From Paraburkholderia fungorum (GTDB taxonomy: Bacteria > Pseudomonadota > Gammaproteobacteria > Burkholderiales > Burkholderiaceae), in NCBI RefSeq assembly GCF_900099835.1, contig NZ_FNKP01000004.1, positions 1 through 64,000 on the forward strand: 64,000 nt of DNA, given 5' to 3'. The position numbers and the translations under genes were made by a program. Within the stretch, counting starts at the first letter, position 1. Every line of letters begins with the position of its first letter. Below the pieces are notes generated by a model. It made no database searches. It saw only the letters and a program-made list of their open reading frames with translations, and was not told the origin of the DNA. Positions 28,848-38,021 of the stretch are shown here, in pieces.

Positions 28848-29252
28848 TCATGCACGCCACAGATCTCGAATAAACATGTCGGCGACAATCACCCAGCGGG
28901 GGTTGCTTTTGGCCCAAACCGTCAAGCTCTTAAAGCAGATAATTTCTTCGGTTTGTTTATCCTTAACTTTCCAGTCAATCCAAGAAGCCGCACAACTTTC
29001 CCCGACATCCCGGATATCTCTGGCTCGGACATTAATAGGAATAGTCGCGTCGATGATTTCTGCGAATCGCTTATATATTGCGGTACGTCCCTCAACGGTT
29101 TCTGCTTCACCTTCTCCACCTATTACTGCAAATGGATCGAAGAGCTCTACGACACCATCAATGTCACCGTCTTCCCATCTGTTTTGTATTTCCACCAGCG
29201 CCGCTTGAATCGCCTTGCTAATTTGGCTTTCCACGGAATCATGGGTATGCAT
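28848..29252 (-). CDS. SnoaL/NTF2-like protein (SgcJ/DUF4440 type)
   Basis: A 134-residue alpha+beta-barrel protein: N-terminal helices AIQAALVEIQNRWEDGDIDG, then VVELFDPFAVIGGEG and a curved sheet ending WVIVADMFIRDLW. The start at 29252 (MHTHDS) follows GAGGT by 9 nt; an ATG six codons upstream lacks a site. The fold serves as enzyme (ketosteroid isomerase, epoxide hydrolase, SnoaL cyclase) or binding protein. Placed between a cupin and an Fe/2OG dioxygenase it may isomerise or hydrolyse their product. Confidence 0.85.
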   Translation of the reverse strand: MHTHDSVESQISKAIQAALVEIQNRWEDGDIDGVVELFDPFAVIGGEGEAETVEGRTAIYKRFAEIIDATIPINVRARDIRDVGESCAASWIDWKVKDKQTEEIICFKSLTVWAKSNPRWVIVADMFIRDLWRA

Positions 29253-29424
29253 CGAACTTACCTCGTTCATGTAACCGAAATTCGGTTCGACTTCAAATAT
29301 CTCTACCCGAATACTTAAATCAACTTTGGGAGGTTCACCGCCTGTCACGGGTGGCGAACACGACCGCTTGTGCGCAGATATTGGCGATTACTCCCGTGGG
29401 CTTCCGTAGTAGCAGCAGATATTG

Positions 29425-29859
29425 CTAAGCTTCAGCTTGCTGCGCTTCCCAAAGCAATTTTGCTTCGCGTGGACCGAACGGAATCTTCCCACCCGCTTCG
29501 TCGATCCAAATGACGTTGCCGTGCATCGTCAAAAAGAACTCCGTATCGTCTTTCAGGTTCGTCCTTGGATGCACGGCACCCGCATACTCATAGATGTAAC
29601 CGGGGCCTTCGGCGGCATAGGGTTCGTGAACAACAATGCGCCCATACATCTGCCAACCTTCCGCGCACCCTTCATGCATATGAGGGCTAAGCGACGATCC
29701 GGCCGGACCGAAGAACAACACAGTCCACGTGTCGCGCTCCAAGTCAGTGTGGATAAGCTTCCATTTAACGCCGCCACTGTGAAATTTTTCTGGAAAGTCG
29801 AGCCATGGCAACGACGCCGCAACCACCCAGTCGGTAGGCTTTTGTGTTTCGACATTCAT
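29425..29859 (-). CDS. Cupin-domain protein (ChrR/DAD-like)
   Basis: A 144-residue cupin. Motif 1 is SPHMHEGCAEGWQMYGRIVV with His-x-His and Glu; motif 2 has a further His region (TMHGNVIWID). It resembles the 2,4'-dihydroxyacetophenone dioxygenase/ChrR cupin group, so a metal-dependent dioxygenase is possible. The start at 29859 (MNVETQK) has AGAGGAT 7 nt ahead. It is the first gene of the row cupin, SnoaL-like, PhyH and is divergent from the AraC regulator at 30336. Confidence 0.85.
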   Translation of the reverse strand: MNVETQKPTDWVVAASLPWLDFPEKFHSGGVKWKLIHTDLERDTWTVLFFGPAGSSLSPHMHEGCAEGWQMYGRIVVHEPYAAEGPGYIYEYAGAVHPRTNLKDDTEFFLTMHGNVIWIDEAGGKIPFGPREAKLLWEAQQAEA

Positions 29860-30335
29860 TATGTAATCCTCTATAGATTGTGGGCACACCACCGGATCAA
29901 CCCTCGATTTAAGCCGTCACGCAACGACCAATCGCGACTTTCTGCTTCCGTACAAAATTTGTGGTTAGCAACGAATTCTTCTAGGCATATCAGCATTCCC
30001 TATACGTGTGAGGTATCACGCTGATGTCATGCAATTTACCTGCTAAAAACTGGTAGCTGTATCCGCTTTTGGCAAATCGTGTATGCACTGTCACACACCG
30101 CAGAGTTCGCCCCATTTCGGTGAAACCAAGTGTCACTTTCCCCAAAATGCGGATCCGAAGTGGTGGTTGCCCCGATTCTCAAACCTGCTGAAACCTGGTT
30201 GTATACGGGGCAGGCTGTTGATTTGATTCGCCGCCTCGCCAAGCGCCTTGCCTACAGCACCGAGTCATACAATGAGCCTTAGTTGGCCTGCCTTTTGCTT
30301 TGTAGTTGTAGCCCCATATTGAAGTTGAGAACCTG
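29860..30335. other. Divergent regulatory region between cupin and AraC genes
   Basis: 476 bases without a gene. It must hold the promoter of the cupin row and of the AraC gene; no operator or promoter stands out clearly enough to place. Confidence 0.5.
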
Positions 30336-31307
30336 ATGACTTCCCTGCAGTCACCCCACAATCTTGAATATTCTGTTTCCGAGTCCGCTCATGTGAGCGA
30401 GCACGCCGCAACGTTTCGCGGGTGGGCAGACAACAAAATGCACCAACTCGCGAAATACAGTCCGTTCAAAGGAGTGATGCGCGATCATCAGGCGACCTCT
30501 AATGTCAGATTCAGTTCAGAGCGCGTCGAGACTCCGGCCCTTGAGCAGATTGGCCAGATACCCCTCGATAAAGTGGTCTTCGCACAAGGGGTAAGCCAAG
30601 AAGAAGTATTGGTCAATGGCAGATTCGTTGGGCCCGACACTATCTATGTTGCGTCCGGCAAAAGTTTACATGCTGTGACCAAGAGTGCTGTCTTGACAAA
30701 TTGGCTGATGGTCGATAAAGATTTTTTCTTTGAAACGCTTACGCCCGAGCGCTCGGTTTTTAGCGAAGAACTGCCCTTCGAGTTTTTTATCCGCGCTGGT
30801 GAAAGCCAATGTTTTGCTCTTGAAAGCGCATTCGAAGAGCATTTTGAATCGCTTAATTCGACAACCTCACCTTCAACTAATACTCAGTTATCCGGGACGA
30901 GAATTCTTGGCTGCGCAAATGCAATTTTGATGTTTGCATTGGAAAGTGAACGATTGCGTCTAGGTTCTAGCACTCGAACCTATATCGTCGAAAGAAGTTG
31001 TCAGCTTTTCTTAGAAAATGTTCAGAATGAGGACTTTGGAGTTCTCGATCTTTGCAACCACTTGCGTGTGAGTCGGCGCACCCTTCAATATAGCTTTGAA
31101 ACTATCTTGGGCCTCTCTCCCATAGCGTATATGCGATCCGTTCGCCTGAATATTGCGCGCCGGTCGTTGCTTGATGTTTCGCTGGGGAAGATCCAAGAAG
31201 CCGCATTAGATGCGGGTTTTAATCATTTGGGAAGGTTTTCAAAATACTATTCGGATTTCTACGGAGAACTTCCATCTGAAACCGTCAACCGAGCCTTAAA
31301 CGCATGA
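30336..31307 (+). CDS. AraC-family transcriptional regulator
   Basis: A 323-residue activator with a variable N-terminal sensing domain (about 1-210) and a C-terminal double HTH (about 225-320): VLDLCNHLRVSRRTLQYSFE and IQEAALDAGFNHLGRFSKYY followed by YGELPSETV. The layout resembles EutR-like AraC proteins. It is divergent from the cupin/SnoaL/PhyH row and convergent with putA, so the former is its likely target. Codon use is less GC-rich than in putA, like the rest of the 20-31 kb region. Confidence 0.93.
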   Translation: MTSLQSPHNLEYSVSESAHVSEHAATFRGWADNKMHQLAKYSPFKGVMRDHQATSNVRFSSERVETPALEQIGQIPLDKVVFAQGVSQEEVLVNGRFVGPDTIYVASGKSLHAVTKSAVLTNWLMVDKDFFFETLTPERSVFSEELPFEFFIRAGESQCFALESAFEEHFESLNSTTSPSTNTQLSGTRILGCANAILMFALESERLRLGSSTRTYIVERSCQLFLENVQNEDFGVLDLCNHLRVSRRTLQYSFETILGLSPIAYMRSVRLNIARRSLLDVSLGKIQEAALDAGFNHLGRFSKYYSDFYGELPSETVNRALNA

Positions 31308-31369
31308 CGATACACAGGATGAGGTCGGGCGCTTACTATCACTAGTTGCGCGACCGAGCGCGCGACTTA

Positions 31370-31399
31370 AAGGCCGTCGAGAATATTCTTGACGGCCTT
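31370..31399. terminator. 30-bp near-perfect palindrome between convergent AraC and putA genes
   Basis: AAGGCCGTC (31370-31378) pairs with GACGGCCTT (31391-31399); the inner AGAATATTCT is also self-complementary, with a single G-T wobble between the blocks. It lies between the convergent stops of the AraC and putA genes. It probably acts as a bidirectional terminator, although T-tracts are short. Confidence 0.55.
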
Positions 31400-31492
31400 G
31401 GCCACAAAACTGGTGCTTTCGCACGTGGGAGTGGAGATTAAAAGTTCATTGGCGGTTCGAACGCCCGCCGTTCGCTCTTAAACTAAATTCCG

Positions 31493-34400
31493 TCAGCCGA
31501 TTGTCATCAAATTCGCATTACCGCCGGCCGCTGCCGTATTCACGCTGACCGAGCGTTCCGTCAGCAGACGCTCGAGTGCGTAGTCTTTATCGCCGCTTTC
31601 CAGCGCGCGCGCCGCGACGCCCTGCACCGACACGATCGGTCCCGAACGCTTCGCGATTTCCTTCACCAGCGCGAGCAGTTCGTCGCTATCGCCTTCGAAC
31701 AGCACTGCGTCGAATGGCGTGTCGGCGCTCTTCTTCACGCTGGCATGCGACTTCAGCGACGCGGGCAACTGCGCCACCAAGTGTTCACCGGCCGCGCCTT
31801 CGAACAGCGCACGATTTCCCGTAGCCAGCGCGGCCGCGAACTGCACGCGCGCGCCGCTCGCCGTCGACGCAATACACAGCACCGCGCCGCGTGCACCGAG
31901 CGTATAGGTGTTGCGCTCGCCGGTCGGCCCGGACAACACCGCCGTCGCGCCCGCCGGCACATGCGCCAGATAACCGTCGCAACGTGCAGCCAGCTCGGGC
32001 TGACGTTCGGAGATCAGCCAGTCGCGCAGCGTGGTGAGCGCGGCGGTCGGATTGTCGCCGTTTTCGGTCGAGCGCGGGGGTTCCGCGACCAGCGTCTGAG
32101 CCAGCGATTTCGGCAAACCAGCCGGACGCGTCGCCAGCAGACGTTGCAGATACAGCGCGCCACCCGCCTTCGGACCCGTGCCCGACAGACCTTCGCCGCC
32201 GAACGGCTGCACACCCACCACCGCGCCGATCACGTTGCGGTTCACATAAATATTGCCGACGTGCGCGCGGCTGATCACGTGCGCGATCGTTTCGTCGATC
32301 CGCGTATGGATGCCGAGCGTCAACCCGTAACCCGTCGAGCGGATCTGTTCGAGCAGCTTGTCGAGCTGGCTGCGGCGATAGCGCACCACGTGTAGCACCG
32401 GGCCGAACACTTCACGCTTCAGTTCGTCGATGCTGTCGAGTTCGATCAGCGTCGGCGGCACGAAGGTGCCCTGTGCGCAACCTTCCGGCATCGGCAGTTG
32501 CTCGACCTTGCGGCCCTTGTCGCGCATCGCCGCGACGTGTGCGTCGATGCCGCGTTTCGCGTCGAGGTCGATCACCGGGCCGACGTCGATCGACAGACGG
32601 TCCGGATTGCCCACCGCCAGCTCGCGCATCGCGCCGGTCAGCATTTCAAGCGTGCGGTCCGCCACATCGTCCTGTAGACAAAGAACGCGCAGCGCGGAAC
32701 ACCGTTGACCGGCAGAGTCGAAAGACGATTGCAGCACGTCCGCGACCACCTGCTCGGCGAGCGCCGACGAATCGACGATCATCGCGTTCTGGCCGCCGGT
32801 TTCCGCGATCAGCGGAATCGGCTTGCCGTCCGGGTCGAGCCGGTTCGACAGCGTCTTGTTGATCAGACGCGCGACTTCGGTCGAGCCAGTGAACATCACG
32901 GCGCGGGTGCGCGCATCGGCCACCAGTGCCGCGCCGACCGTTTCGCCGTCGCCCGGCAGCAGTTGCACCGCGCCTGCCGGCACGCCGGCTTCGCGCAGAA
33001 TGCGCACGGCTTGCGCGGCGATCAGCGGCGTCTGTTCAGCGGGTTTCGCGAGCACCGTGTTGCCGGCTGCGAGCGCGGCGGCCACCTGGCCCATGAAAAT
33101 CGCCAGCGGGAAATTCCACGGGCTGATACACACCACCGGCCCCAGCGGACGATGCGTGTCGTTCGAAAACTCTTCGCGGATTTGCGTCGAGTAGTAGCGC
33201 AGGAAGTCGATTGCTTCGCGGATTTCCGCGACCGCGTTCGCCAGCGACTTGCCGGCTTCGCGCACCACGAGGCCCATCAGCGTGTGCATTTGCGCTTCGA
33301 GCAGATCGGCGGCACGCGCGAGGCAATCGGCGCGCGCGTCGACCGGCGTTGCCTGCCAGATCGGCGCGGCGGCGACCGCATGCGCGAGCGCGGCGCTCAC
33401 ATGTTCCGCGGTCGCTTCGACCACCGTGCCGACGAGGTCGCGATGATCGGCGGGATTGCGAACGTCGCGCGCATTGCCGACCGCGATTTCGTTGTCTTCG
33501 AGCATCGGCGCCGCGCGCCACGGATGATGCGCGCTAGCCAGCAACGCCGACGACAGCGACGCCAGCCGATGCTCGTTCGACAGATCCAGCCCCATCGAAT
33601 TGAGACGCTCGCTGCCGAACAGATTGCGCGGCAGCGGAATCTTCGCGTGCGGCGCGCCGAGCGGGACGATCTTCGACGCTTCGTCGACCGGATCGGCGAT
33701 CAGGTCCTTGATCGCGACGTTTTCATCGGCGATACGGTTCACGAACGACGTGTTCGCGCCGTTTTCCAGCAGACGGCGCACGAGATACGCGAGCAGCGTT
33801 TCGTGCGTGCCGACCGGCGCGTAAACGCGGCACGGACGGTTCAGCTTTCCGGCCGACAGCGGGCCCGTGACTTCCTCGTACAGCGGTTCGCCCATGCCGT
33901 GCAGGCACTGGAACTCGTACTGGCCGGGGTAGTAGTTGTTGCCCGCGAGGTGATAGATCGCCGACAGCGTGTGCGCGTTGTGCGTGGCGAACTGCGGATA
34001 AACCGCGTCCGGCGCGCCGAGCAGCTTCTTCGCGCACGCGAGGTACGACACATCCGTATAGATCTTGCGCGTGTAGACCGGATAGCCTTCGAGGCCGTCC
34101 ACCTGCGCGCGTTTGATTTCGGTGTCCCAGTACGCACCCTTGACGAGGCGAACCATGATCCGGTGACGGCTGCGGCGCGCGAGATCGATGATGTACTCGA
34201 TCACGAACGGGCAACGTTTCTGGTACGCCTGCACGACGAAACCGATGCCGTTCCAGCCCGCCAGTTCCGGGTCGAAGCACAGCGCTTCGAGCAGATCGAG
34301 CGAGATTTCGAGGCGGTCGGCTTCTTCGGCGTCGATGTTCAGGCCGATGTCGTAACGGCGCGCGAGGATCGCGAGCGAGCGCACGCGCGGCAGCAGTTCG

Positions 34401-35431
34401 CTCATCGTGCGTTCCTGCTGCGAGCGCGAGTAGCGGGCGTGCAGTGCGGAGAGCTTGATCGAAATGCCCGGGCCTTCGTAGATGCCACGGCCGCCGGCAG
34501 CCTTGCCGATCGCGTGAATCGCCTGCTCGTACGATGCGTAATAGCGCTGCGCGTCGGCTTCGGTCGTCGCCGCTTCGCCGAGCATGTCGTACGAGTAGCG
34601 GAAACCGCGCGCTTCGTATTTGCGGCTGTTGGCCAGCGCTTCGGAAATGTTCTCGCCGGTGACGAACTGCTCGCCCATCAGGCGCATCGCCATGTCCACG
34701 CCCTTGCGGATCAGCGGCTCGCCGCCCTTGCCGATCATGCGCGTCAGCGCCGACGACAGGCTCGTTTCGCTGTTGGTCGTAATCAGCTTGCCGGTGATCA
34801 TCAGGCCCCAGGTCGCGGCGTTGACGAACATCGACGGCGCCTGGCCCATGTGCGATTTCCAGTCGCCCTTGCTGATCTTGTCGCGGATCAGCGCGTCGCG
34901 CGTCGCGCGGTCGGGAATGCGCAGCAGCGCTTCGGCGAGGCACATCAGCGCGACGCCTTCCTGGCTCGACAGCGAGAATTCGTGGATCAGCCCTTCGACA
35001 CCGCCGCCCTTGCTCTTGCCGCGCAGCGTTTCGACCAGCTTGCCGGCCAGTGCCTGAACGTCGCCAGCGAGATTCGCGGGCAAACGCGCCTGACCCAGCA
35101 GAAACGGCACGCACTCCGGCTCCGGACGGCGATACGCCGCCGTGATCGCCGCGCGCAGCACCGACTGCGGTTGCACGTTCTGCGCGAAATCGAGGAACGG
35201 ATGCGATGCGCCGTCTTTATCGCCGTCTACCGCAACGCCGTCGGCGAGGACGGCTGAGCCGATCACAGTTGATATCTCGGAAGGATGCTGCCCAAGCTCA
35301 ACCTTTTCGAGGTACGCAAAAATCGCCTGCTTGATTAACCAATGAGGTGTACGGTCTAGGCGTGTGGCGGCATCTTTCAGCCGCGTGCGCAGGAGGTCGT
35401 CAACCTTGACGCCAAGGGTGGTGTTTGCCAT
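31493..35431 (-). CDS. putA: Trifunctional PutA: repressor, proline dehydrogenase and P5C dehydrogenase
   Basis: A 1312-residue PutA. Residues 1-47 form a ribbon-helix-helix DNA-binding domain (MANTTLGVKVDDLLRTRLKD). About 190-560 is the FAD-dependent proline dehydrogenase barrel (SIKLSALHARYSRSQ, RLVKGAYWDTEIKRA). About 640-1110 is the L-glutamate-gamma-semialdehyde dehydrogenase with Glu877 (AETGGQN) and Cys911 (QRCSALRV), then a long C-terminal domain (about 1120-1312). It converts proline to glutamate, channels the intermediate, and represses put genes when proline is absent. The usual putP is not adjacent; an NCS1-type permease lies upstream on the same strand. No good Shine-Dalgarno precedes the ATG. 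Its GC-rich codons contrast with its neighbours. Confidence 0.97.
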   Translation of the reverse strand: MANTTLGVKVDDLLRTRLKDAATRLDRTPHWLIKQAIFAYLEKVELGQHPSEISTVIGSAVLADGVAVDGDKDGASHPFLDFAQNVQPQSVLRAAITAAYRRPEPECVPFLLGQARLPANLAGDVQALAGKLVETLRGKSKGGGVEGLIHEFSLSSQEGVALMCLAEALLRIPDRATRDALIRDKISKGDWKSHMGQAPSMFVNAATWGLMITGKLITTNSETSLSSALTRMIGKGGEPLIRKGVDMAMRLMGEQFVTGENISEALANSRKYEARGFRYSYDMLGEAATTEADAQRYYASYEQAIHAIGKAAGGRGIYEGPGISIKLSALHARYSRSQQERTMSELLPRVRSLAILARRYDIGLNIDAEEADRLEISLDLLEALCFDPELAGWNGIGFVVQAYQKRCPFVIEYIIDLARRSRHRIMVRLVKGAYWDTEIKRAQVDGLEGYPVYTRKIYTDVSYLACAKKLLGAPDAVYPQFATHNAHTLSAIYHLAGNNYYPGQYEFQCLHGMGEPLYEEVTGPLSAGKLNRPCRVYAPVGTHETLLAYLVRRLLENGANTSFVNRIADENVAIKDLIADPVDEASKIVPLGAPHAKIPLPRNLFGSERLNSMGLDLSNEHRLASLSSALLASAHHPWRAAPMLEDNEIAVGNARDVRNPADHRDLVGTVVEATAEHVSAALAHAVAAAPIWQATPVDARADCLARAADLLEAQMHTLMGLVVREAGKSLANAVAEIREAIDFLRYYSTQIREEFSNDTHRPLGPVVCISPWNFPLAIFMGQVAAALAAGNTVLAKPAEQTPLIAAQAVRILREAGVPAGAVQLLPGDGETVGAALVADARTRAVMFTGSTEVARLINKTLSNRLDPDGKPIPLIAETGGQNAMIVDSSALAEQVVADVLQSSFDSAGQRCSALRVLCLQDDVADRTLEMLTGAMRELAVGNPDRLSIDVGPVIDLDAKRGIDAHVAAMRDKGRKVEQLPMPEGCAQGTFVPPTLIELDSIDELKREVFGPVLHVVRYRRSQLDKLLEQIRSTGYGLTLGIHTRIDETIAHVISRAHVGNIYVNRNVIGAVVGVQPFGGEGLSGTGPKAGGALYLQRLLATRPAGLPKSLAQTLVAEPPRSTENGDNPTAALTTLRDWLISERQPELAARCDGYLAHVPAGATAVLSGPTGERNTYTLGARGAVLCIASTASGARVQFAAALATGNRALFEGAAGEHLVAQLPASLKSHASVKKSADTPFDAVLFEGDSDELLALVKEIAKRSGPIVSVQGVAARALESGDKDYALERLLTERSVSVNTAAAGGNANLMTIG

Positions 35432-35634
35432 TCGAATTTTTGAGAGCGACCGTGATATTTAAAATTGAAACGACTCGAGCTTCATCGACATAAAATTTTA
35501 TTCAACTTACGCCCGGTCCGTATGCTTACCCAACACTTTTAGACAATACCCGTAAGCACCACTGTTTCTTAGCCATAATCGGCAACTCTAATATCGCGCT
35601 ATCAACTGCTAACCCTCCTTCAGGACGACGACTG

Positions 35635-37143
35635 TTAAAGTGAAACAGTAACCGCCCCGCTGGCTGGATTATCTTCCAGCGTTGCTACGCTCACCGAACC
35701 ACGTCTGTCAGAATAACTACCTTTTCCCAATGGGACCGTGATTAGCCTCATACCAACGTAATAAAGAGCGCCGGAAATTACGACCACAGGAATAGACGCG
35801 CCAAGATACTTGAATGGCTCTGCCATCGCGCTAGTCACCGGGTTATACAACCACAGGTAAATTGCTGCCGCGACGAATGTCACGGCAACAGCAACCCAAT
35901 TAACCCCGCCCCAGAACTCATATTTGCTTTCTCGCGTCGCGAACAAATGAGCAAGATCCAAATGCCCCCGGCGCATTGCAAAGTAGTCCACAAGGGTTAC
36001 GCCTGTTACCCCGACGAACATTACACCGTTGTACGACAGGAAGCTCATAGAAGCGGTCAAAAGCCACTCTGTCTTAAAAGCCAAATAGATGCCAGGCAGC
36101 AGCATGACAGCCAGGAGCAGCTCCCATCGTATTCTTGAGAAGATTTTTATCTGTTGTATAGATACCCCGGCAAGATAAACCATCACTACCATCGTCGAAA
36201 CATTGGCAATCAATACGACTCCCATGGTGAGACTGCCAACCAATGGTCCAGCCAATGTAATCATCCACACTGTTGGATCGTTGGTACCGGCACTTATAGA
36301 AGCCAACGCTGCAACCGTCGATACGAGGGCTGCGCCCAGCAATCCAACACCAATAATCGATGGGCCCACAATATGAGATCGATTTTTCACCAAGCGCGTG
36401 AGACCACCTATCACGGGCCACCATGTCAATGAATTGGACATTCCGAGCTCAACAGCCAGCGCTAGTCCTCGAGTAGGATCCCGCGTAAGCATATGATCGA
36501 CCGGAACCTGGCTTGTCCATAATGTGTGCCACCCAAATCGGTAAACAAGAATTCCTAGCATCATGGCCGTGATGAGCATGTGCAACGGCCCAACGTATCC
36601 ATTGAGTCGCTCGAACATCTTTGGTCCTTTACTCGCAATCAACCAAACGAGTAACAGCGCTACGAGTGCAAAGCAAACCACCAGCTTCTCGTGACCGTTC
36701 CCGGTTAAGCCAGACTTGCTAATCGTTGCAACAATATTTGCTGCACCACGGGCCGTGAGAGCTTCGACGACGAAGGACCACCCTATCAAAGTGGCTAGCA
36801 ATCCAAATAAAGGTACGACGATCCCTCTATAGCCAAACGAAGATTTAGCGGCATCGATGACATCCGTCCCATATCTGTGACTGGCCGCCCCGGATGCGAG
36901 GCCAACCGTAGCCATACCGATGATCAATCCGATCACGTACCCCATGACACCAATGCGCCAATCACCAACGAATGGCAAGAATCCGCCCATCAGAAAGGCC
37001 CATGTGGCGGCACTGAACGCGCAGCACGTCCATAAGAACGAACCGTAGGTCCCGTACACCCTCTCAGTAGCCAGAACTGGTAGTCGGCCTGAAAGAGCTT
37101 CTTGTTCTACAGAGAATCCGGATTCCGGGATTGAATTGCTCAC
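35635..37143 (-). CDS. NCS1-type (purine/cytosine permease-like) transporter
   Basis: A 502-residue inner-membrane transporter with about 12 helices. NCS1-like features are TYGSFLWTCCAFSAATWAF at the first helix, GMATVGLASGAASHRYGTDV and YFAMRRGHLDL late. NCS1 members import nucleobases, hydantoins, allantoin or vitamins with Na+ or H+. The start is taken as GTG 37143 with GAGGT 8 nt ahead; the longer ATG-started frame would add 40 residues overlapping the small gene upstream. It is preceded 13 nt upstream by a small one-helix protein and followed by putA on the same strand 200 nt on. The substrate is unknown. Confidence 0.88.
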   Translation of the reverse strand: MSNSIPESGFSVEQEALSGRLPVLATERVYGTYGSFLWTCCAFSAATWAFLMGGFLPFVGDWRIGVMGYVIGLIIGMATVGLASGAASHRYGTDVIDAAKSSFGYRGIVVPLFGLLATLIGWSFVVEALTARGAANIVATISKSGLTGNGHEKLVVCFALVALLLVWLIASKGPKMFERLNGYVGPLHMLITAMMLGILVYRFGWHTLWTSQVPVDHMLTRDPTRGLALAVELGMSNSLTWWPVIGGLTRLVKNRSHIVGPSIIGVGLLGAALVSTVAALASISAGTNDPTVWMITLAGPLVGSLTMGVVLIANVSTMVVMVYLAGVSIQQIKIFSRIRWELLLAVMLLPGIYLAFKTEWLLTASMSFLSYNGVMFVGVTGVTLVDYFAMRRGHLDLAHLFATRESKYEFWGGVNWVAVAVTFVAAAIYLWLYNPVTSAMAEPFKYLGASIPVVVISGALYYVGMRLITVPLGKGSYSDRRGSVSVATLEDNPASGAVTVSL

Positions 37144-37156
37144 GATGAGAACCTCA

Positions 37157-37369
37157 TTATGATGCGATGTAAAGTGTGAGAATCCAAAGAGCAGCGCCAA
37201 AAATGCTCCAGATAAACCCTTCGACAAGCAGCGGCCTACTTTCATTCGAAGGCATAGTGTCAAACCGATCGCCTCCGCTCATCTCATTTATTTGCTTCAC
37301 TAGATCTTGATTCAGCTTAAACCCATGCTCTTCACTGCTTTTTGAAACCGCAAGATTTAGTATTTTCAT
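37157..37369 (-). CDS. Small single-helix membrane protein upstream of the NCS1 permease
   Basis: A 70-residue protein (MKILNLAVSKSSEEHGFKLN...) with a hydrophilic N-terminal half and one C-terminal transmembrane helix (FIWSIFGAALWILTLYIAS). AAAGAG lies 6 nt before the ATG. The 13-nt gap to the permease GTG implies co-translation. I do not recognise a family. Position and form suggest an accessory or regulatory subunit of the permease. Confidence 0.6.
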   Translation of the reverse strand: MKILNLAVSKSSEEHGFKLNQDLVKQINEMSGGDRFDTMPSNESRPLLVEGFIWSIFGAALWILTLYIAS

Positions 37370-37526
37370 GTTTGACTCTTTGCTCCTCTCTCCAGCCCCT
37401 CGTCCGTGACGAGTCGTTGTCAAAATTGAAGACTTCGTACGATTGTCCACTCGACAGCCTGCGGTCTAGCTAGTTGCCAACGGTGCTTCGACCTCGTCTG
37501 ACCATCTTGACTATCCGGGGACCATC

Positions 37527-37733
37527 ATGCAGTTAAGAAAAATTCCTGTGTATCCACAATTGGCAAACAGTCCTGAACTCGCGCAGCATCCCATGCAAGC
37601 GGCCCTAAAACGACAAGAATCGCATACCATTCGATTTGACCCTAACATTTATCTGAGAAAAAATTATGCTCCCGAGAGCCGCTCTGGGTACGGACGGATG
37701 CCGCGTCGTACAACGAAGCTCATCCACTCTTAA
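37527..37733 (+). CDS. Hypothetical basic 68-residue protein
   Basis: Reads MQLRKIPVYPQLANSPELAQ... with GGGGA 6 nt before the ATG, divergent from the small membrane-protein gene. It is basic, with no transmembrane segment or recognised domain. Real coding status is uncertain. Confidence 0.3.
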   Translation: MQLRKIPVYPQLANSPELAQHPMQAALKRQESHTIRFDPNIYLRKNYAPESRSGYGRMPRRTTKLIHS

Positions 37734-37906
37734 GGTCATTACATCGGGGATTGCCAAAACCGGATAGGACAAGTGCGCCAAATGAATTAACTTCGGCGTA
37801 ACACTAAATCGTATCCATAGCCTCGATCATTCGTTTTCGTCGCAAAAAAATAACGCAGCGACTGCATAATTGCAGATTAATAGGATAATTGACGAGATTT
37901 ATAAAG

Positions 37907-37933
37907 AAGAATCTCAAATCTGAAGTGATTCTT
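37907..37933. promoter_or_regulatory. Inverted repeat upstream of the DJ-1/PfpI gene
   Basis: AAGAATC (37907-37913) and GATTCTT (37927-37933) form a perfect 7-bp inverted repeat with a 13-nt spacer, in the AT-rich 280 bp before the DJ-1-like gene. The centre-to-centre spacing of two helical turns fits a dimeric regulator site. Confidence 0.3.
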
Positions 37934-38021
37934 GTTAACTCAATTTTTTTGTAAGTTTTGCTCCGACTGAATCCGGTACCCCGCTACTTGATATTGAATT
38001 TATTCAAAATAAAGGATTGGC

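Noticed and set aside
32705..35257. An 850-codon open frame antisense to putA
   Set aside because: It is arginine/alanine-rich shadow coding caused by the GC-biased third positions of putA. It has no family resemblance and overlaps a clear gene completely. A similar 463-codon frame at 33723-35114 on the same strand as putA is rejected for the same reason.
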